Source of the DNA: Citrus sinensis
Lineage: Eukaryota > Streptophyta > Magnoliopsida > Sapindales > Rutaceae
Assembly (NCBI RefSeq): GCF_022201045.2
Contig: NC_068560.1
Coordinates: 36,915,001 to 36,979,000 of the forward strand
DNA length: 64,000 nucleotides
Reading direction: 5' to 3'
Position 1 is the first letter of the stretch, and each line of letters starts with the position of its first letter. The position numbers and the translations under genes are program-made. This document shows, one piece after another, positions 62,440 to 64,000 of the stretch. Below the pieces are notes generated by a model. It did not search any database. It saw only the letters and a list, made by a program, of their open reading frames with translations, and was not told the origin of the DNA.

Positions 62440-63298
62440 CTAAAGTGTGGAAGTAGTAAATGCAATCAAGGACGCGCTTCAACACAACATAAACATAAGA
62501 TTAGTAGATAATGCACCCAACGTTTCATTAAGCAGTTTTACACATGCTAGTTGAGAAGGTCAGCAACCAAACATGCTGTATCCACAATGGATAGTGTGAG
62601 AGAAGGGTCTCCACTCTGAGAAAAAATTAATATTGTACAGTGATTTAACAAACTGCCTACATACTAGCACGAAGCAACGGAGCTAACAGCATTAAATAAA
62701 TTTATCACCAGAAAAAAAAAGGTGACAAAATTGAAAGATAGACCATATCTCGGAACTCCCTTCTTACAGATGATCCTCTACATTCCTTCTTAAAAAAAAA
62801 ATCTTGTCCGCAGAATTCATGATTGAGCTAAAATCAATTACAAGGCCCTTAAATTCTCAAATCTTTCAATTGATTAAGAAAAAAGAAGTTAATCACCAGA
62901 GTGATCGGTCATACTCCATAAATCAATAATTGTTTATTCATGAACTTAATCGAAGGTAATAGATACTGATAATTTTTTTCTCTTTTGGGCAAGACACTGA
63001 TAAATTTTGATAAAAGAAATAGTCCCAAAAATAGAGGCAAAATGCTACAACATTTTTCCAGTAAATGGAGTAGGATGAAAACCTCAGAATTCTTGACCAA
63101 TAACAATATTGCTTAGTGAAAAAGACCATTTTAGAGCCAAAAAAAAAACTACAACAACAATAACCAGGCGAGGGAGCCAAAAAGCTCCTGGGTTTGCTAA
63201 TTTTTGTTGTCATATCCACCGAATGAAATGCCGAAGCCAGCTTAACAACACTACTTATATAAAGAAATCGAGATCAAGCCATCGTGTAAAGAAATTAC

Positions 63299-63415
63299 CT
63301 TGAACTGAAATTTGATAAAGCAGAGGCTCTTGAAATGCTACTACAAAGTCACTAGGGTTTATCGTTGAATCGCTCTTGGTTTCATAGCCTATCCTATCCT
63401 GGTTAAAAGCTGAAC
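63299..63415 (-). promoter_or_regulatory. Probable first (non-coding) exon of TIC20-I
   Basis: The minus strand shows leader-like sequence ending TTCAAG|GTAATT. All three frames contain stops, so it would be untranslated. Its 5' limit is a guess. Confidence 0.45.
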
Positions 63416-64000
63416 GGAACTGGCCGGTAATGGTAATAATACGTCAAGGTTTTAACTTTTAACAAGGATATTCGAGTAATACGGCGACGGTTCGAGACAC
63501 AAAATTGGGTCAAACGAAATGAAAACAAGCAGCCCAAAGTTGAACTTGCACCGTCAGATAAAACGATGTAATCAAAAGCTCATTGGGGTTGCTCTAGTAA
63601 TAGACTTTACTTATCTTTGGAGTCATGAAAGCCCATTACAAACTCGGGTTTGGATGGGCACCCGGGAGCCCGTTTGTGCTGGCTGCCAAAAGAGCACGCC
63701 TCGTGCAATCCGCGGGATAAAAAGAGAATTGAGTGAGAGGCAGAGAAAGGAAGAGAGAGAAACCGACCGGCGAGAGGAGATCCGGCTAGCTTGTCGAGAG
63801 CAAGACATAGAGCGAGTAAACGAGTGTGAGAACCAAAACAAAAAGAGGAAGAGATATAACGGAGAGAAACTGGCGTCTAGAGCAAAATTGGGGGTTAGGT
63901 AGACGAGCCGGCGAGGACGGAGAGATAATCCGACGAGAAGCGAGAGAAAAGATAGGAGATTAAGAAACGGCGAGAAATCATATCGGCTATTTCTCCTGTC
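63416..64000 (+). promoter_or_regulatory. Divergent promoter and GA-rich leader of a gene to the right
   Basis: From about 63710 to the end the plus strand is GA-rich (gagagaaaccgaccggcgag, and similar), resembling a plant 5' UTR. The 127-codon frame at 63519-63902 is biased to Arg/Glu by this composition and is not convincing as protein. A plus-strand gene probably starts here and continues beyond the window. Confidence 0.4.

Noticed and set aside
63519..63902. A 127-codon plus-strand protein
   Set aside because: Its Arg/Glu-rich composition follows from GA-rich DNA typical of a 5' leader; no recognised motif.
1..64000. CRISPR array, operon, phage or viral insertion
   Set aside because: No regularly spaced repeats, no polycistronic layout and no recognisable viral protein on either strand.

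Overview
This window is nuclear DNA of a flowering plant, most likely a woody eudicot. Genes are intron-bearing with GT-AG splice sites, intergenic DNA is long and AT-rich and packed with small non-autonomous transposons, and the recognisable proteins are plant families: a chloroplast import channel, a group C plant MAP kinase, a BAHD acyltransferase and an S1 bZIP with its sucrose-control uORF. Some details recall Citrus, but species was not tested. No bacterial, viral or organellar segment was seen.

Layout. 1.6-4.5 kb (-): bifunctional nuclease BBD1/BBD2, nine coding exons, one intron with a GC donor. 10.0-13.0 kb (-): bHLH110-type transcription factor, seven exons. 13.85-15.11 kb: two complete tRNA-like SINEs in opposite orientation, each with its own target-site duplication. 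20.1-23.1 kb (-): unprocessed cyclin-T pseudogene that keeps introns but carries stops and frameshifts. 26.5-26.9 kb (+): pseudogene of ubiquitin-ribosomal protein S27a. 31.9-33.7 kb (-): two-exon BAHD acyltransferase. 41.7-44.2 kb (+): group C MAP kinase (MPK1/MPK2-like), two coding exons plus a probable 5' UTR intron. 53.3-54.1 kb (+): bZIP44/bZIP11-type gene with a cluster of uORFs, including the conserved 41-residue sucrose-control peptide. 61.1-62.1 kb (-): TIC20-I. The last few hundred bases are GA-rich and look like the leader of a plus-strand gene running out of the window.

Intergenic DNA holds several MITE-like families (7.8, 24.9, 38.6 kb; a three-copy long-TIR family at 45.3, 51.1 and 60.3 kb), short retroposons with target-site duplications (42.7 and 46.0 kb), tandem duplications and many microsatellites. 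The genes are unrelated housekeeping, signalling and regulatory genes. The only clear functional linkage is the bZIP uORF acting on its own downstream reading frame. No wholly new system was found. The best leads are the SINE pair, the long-TIR MITE family, the GC-AG intron and three isolated exon-like open stretches with splice-like borders.
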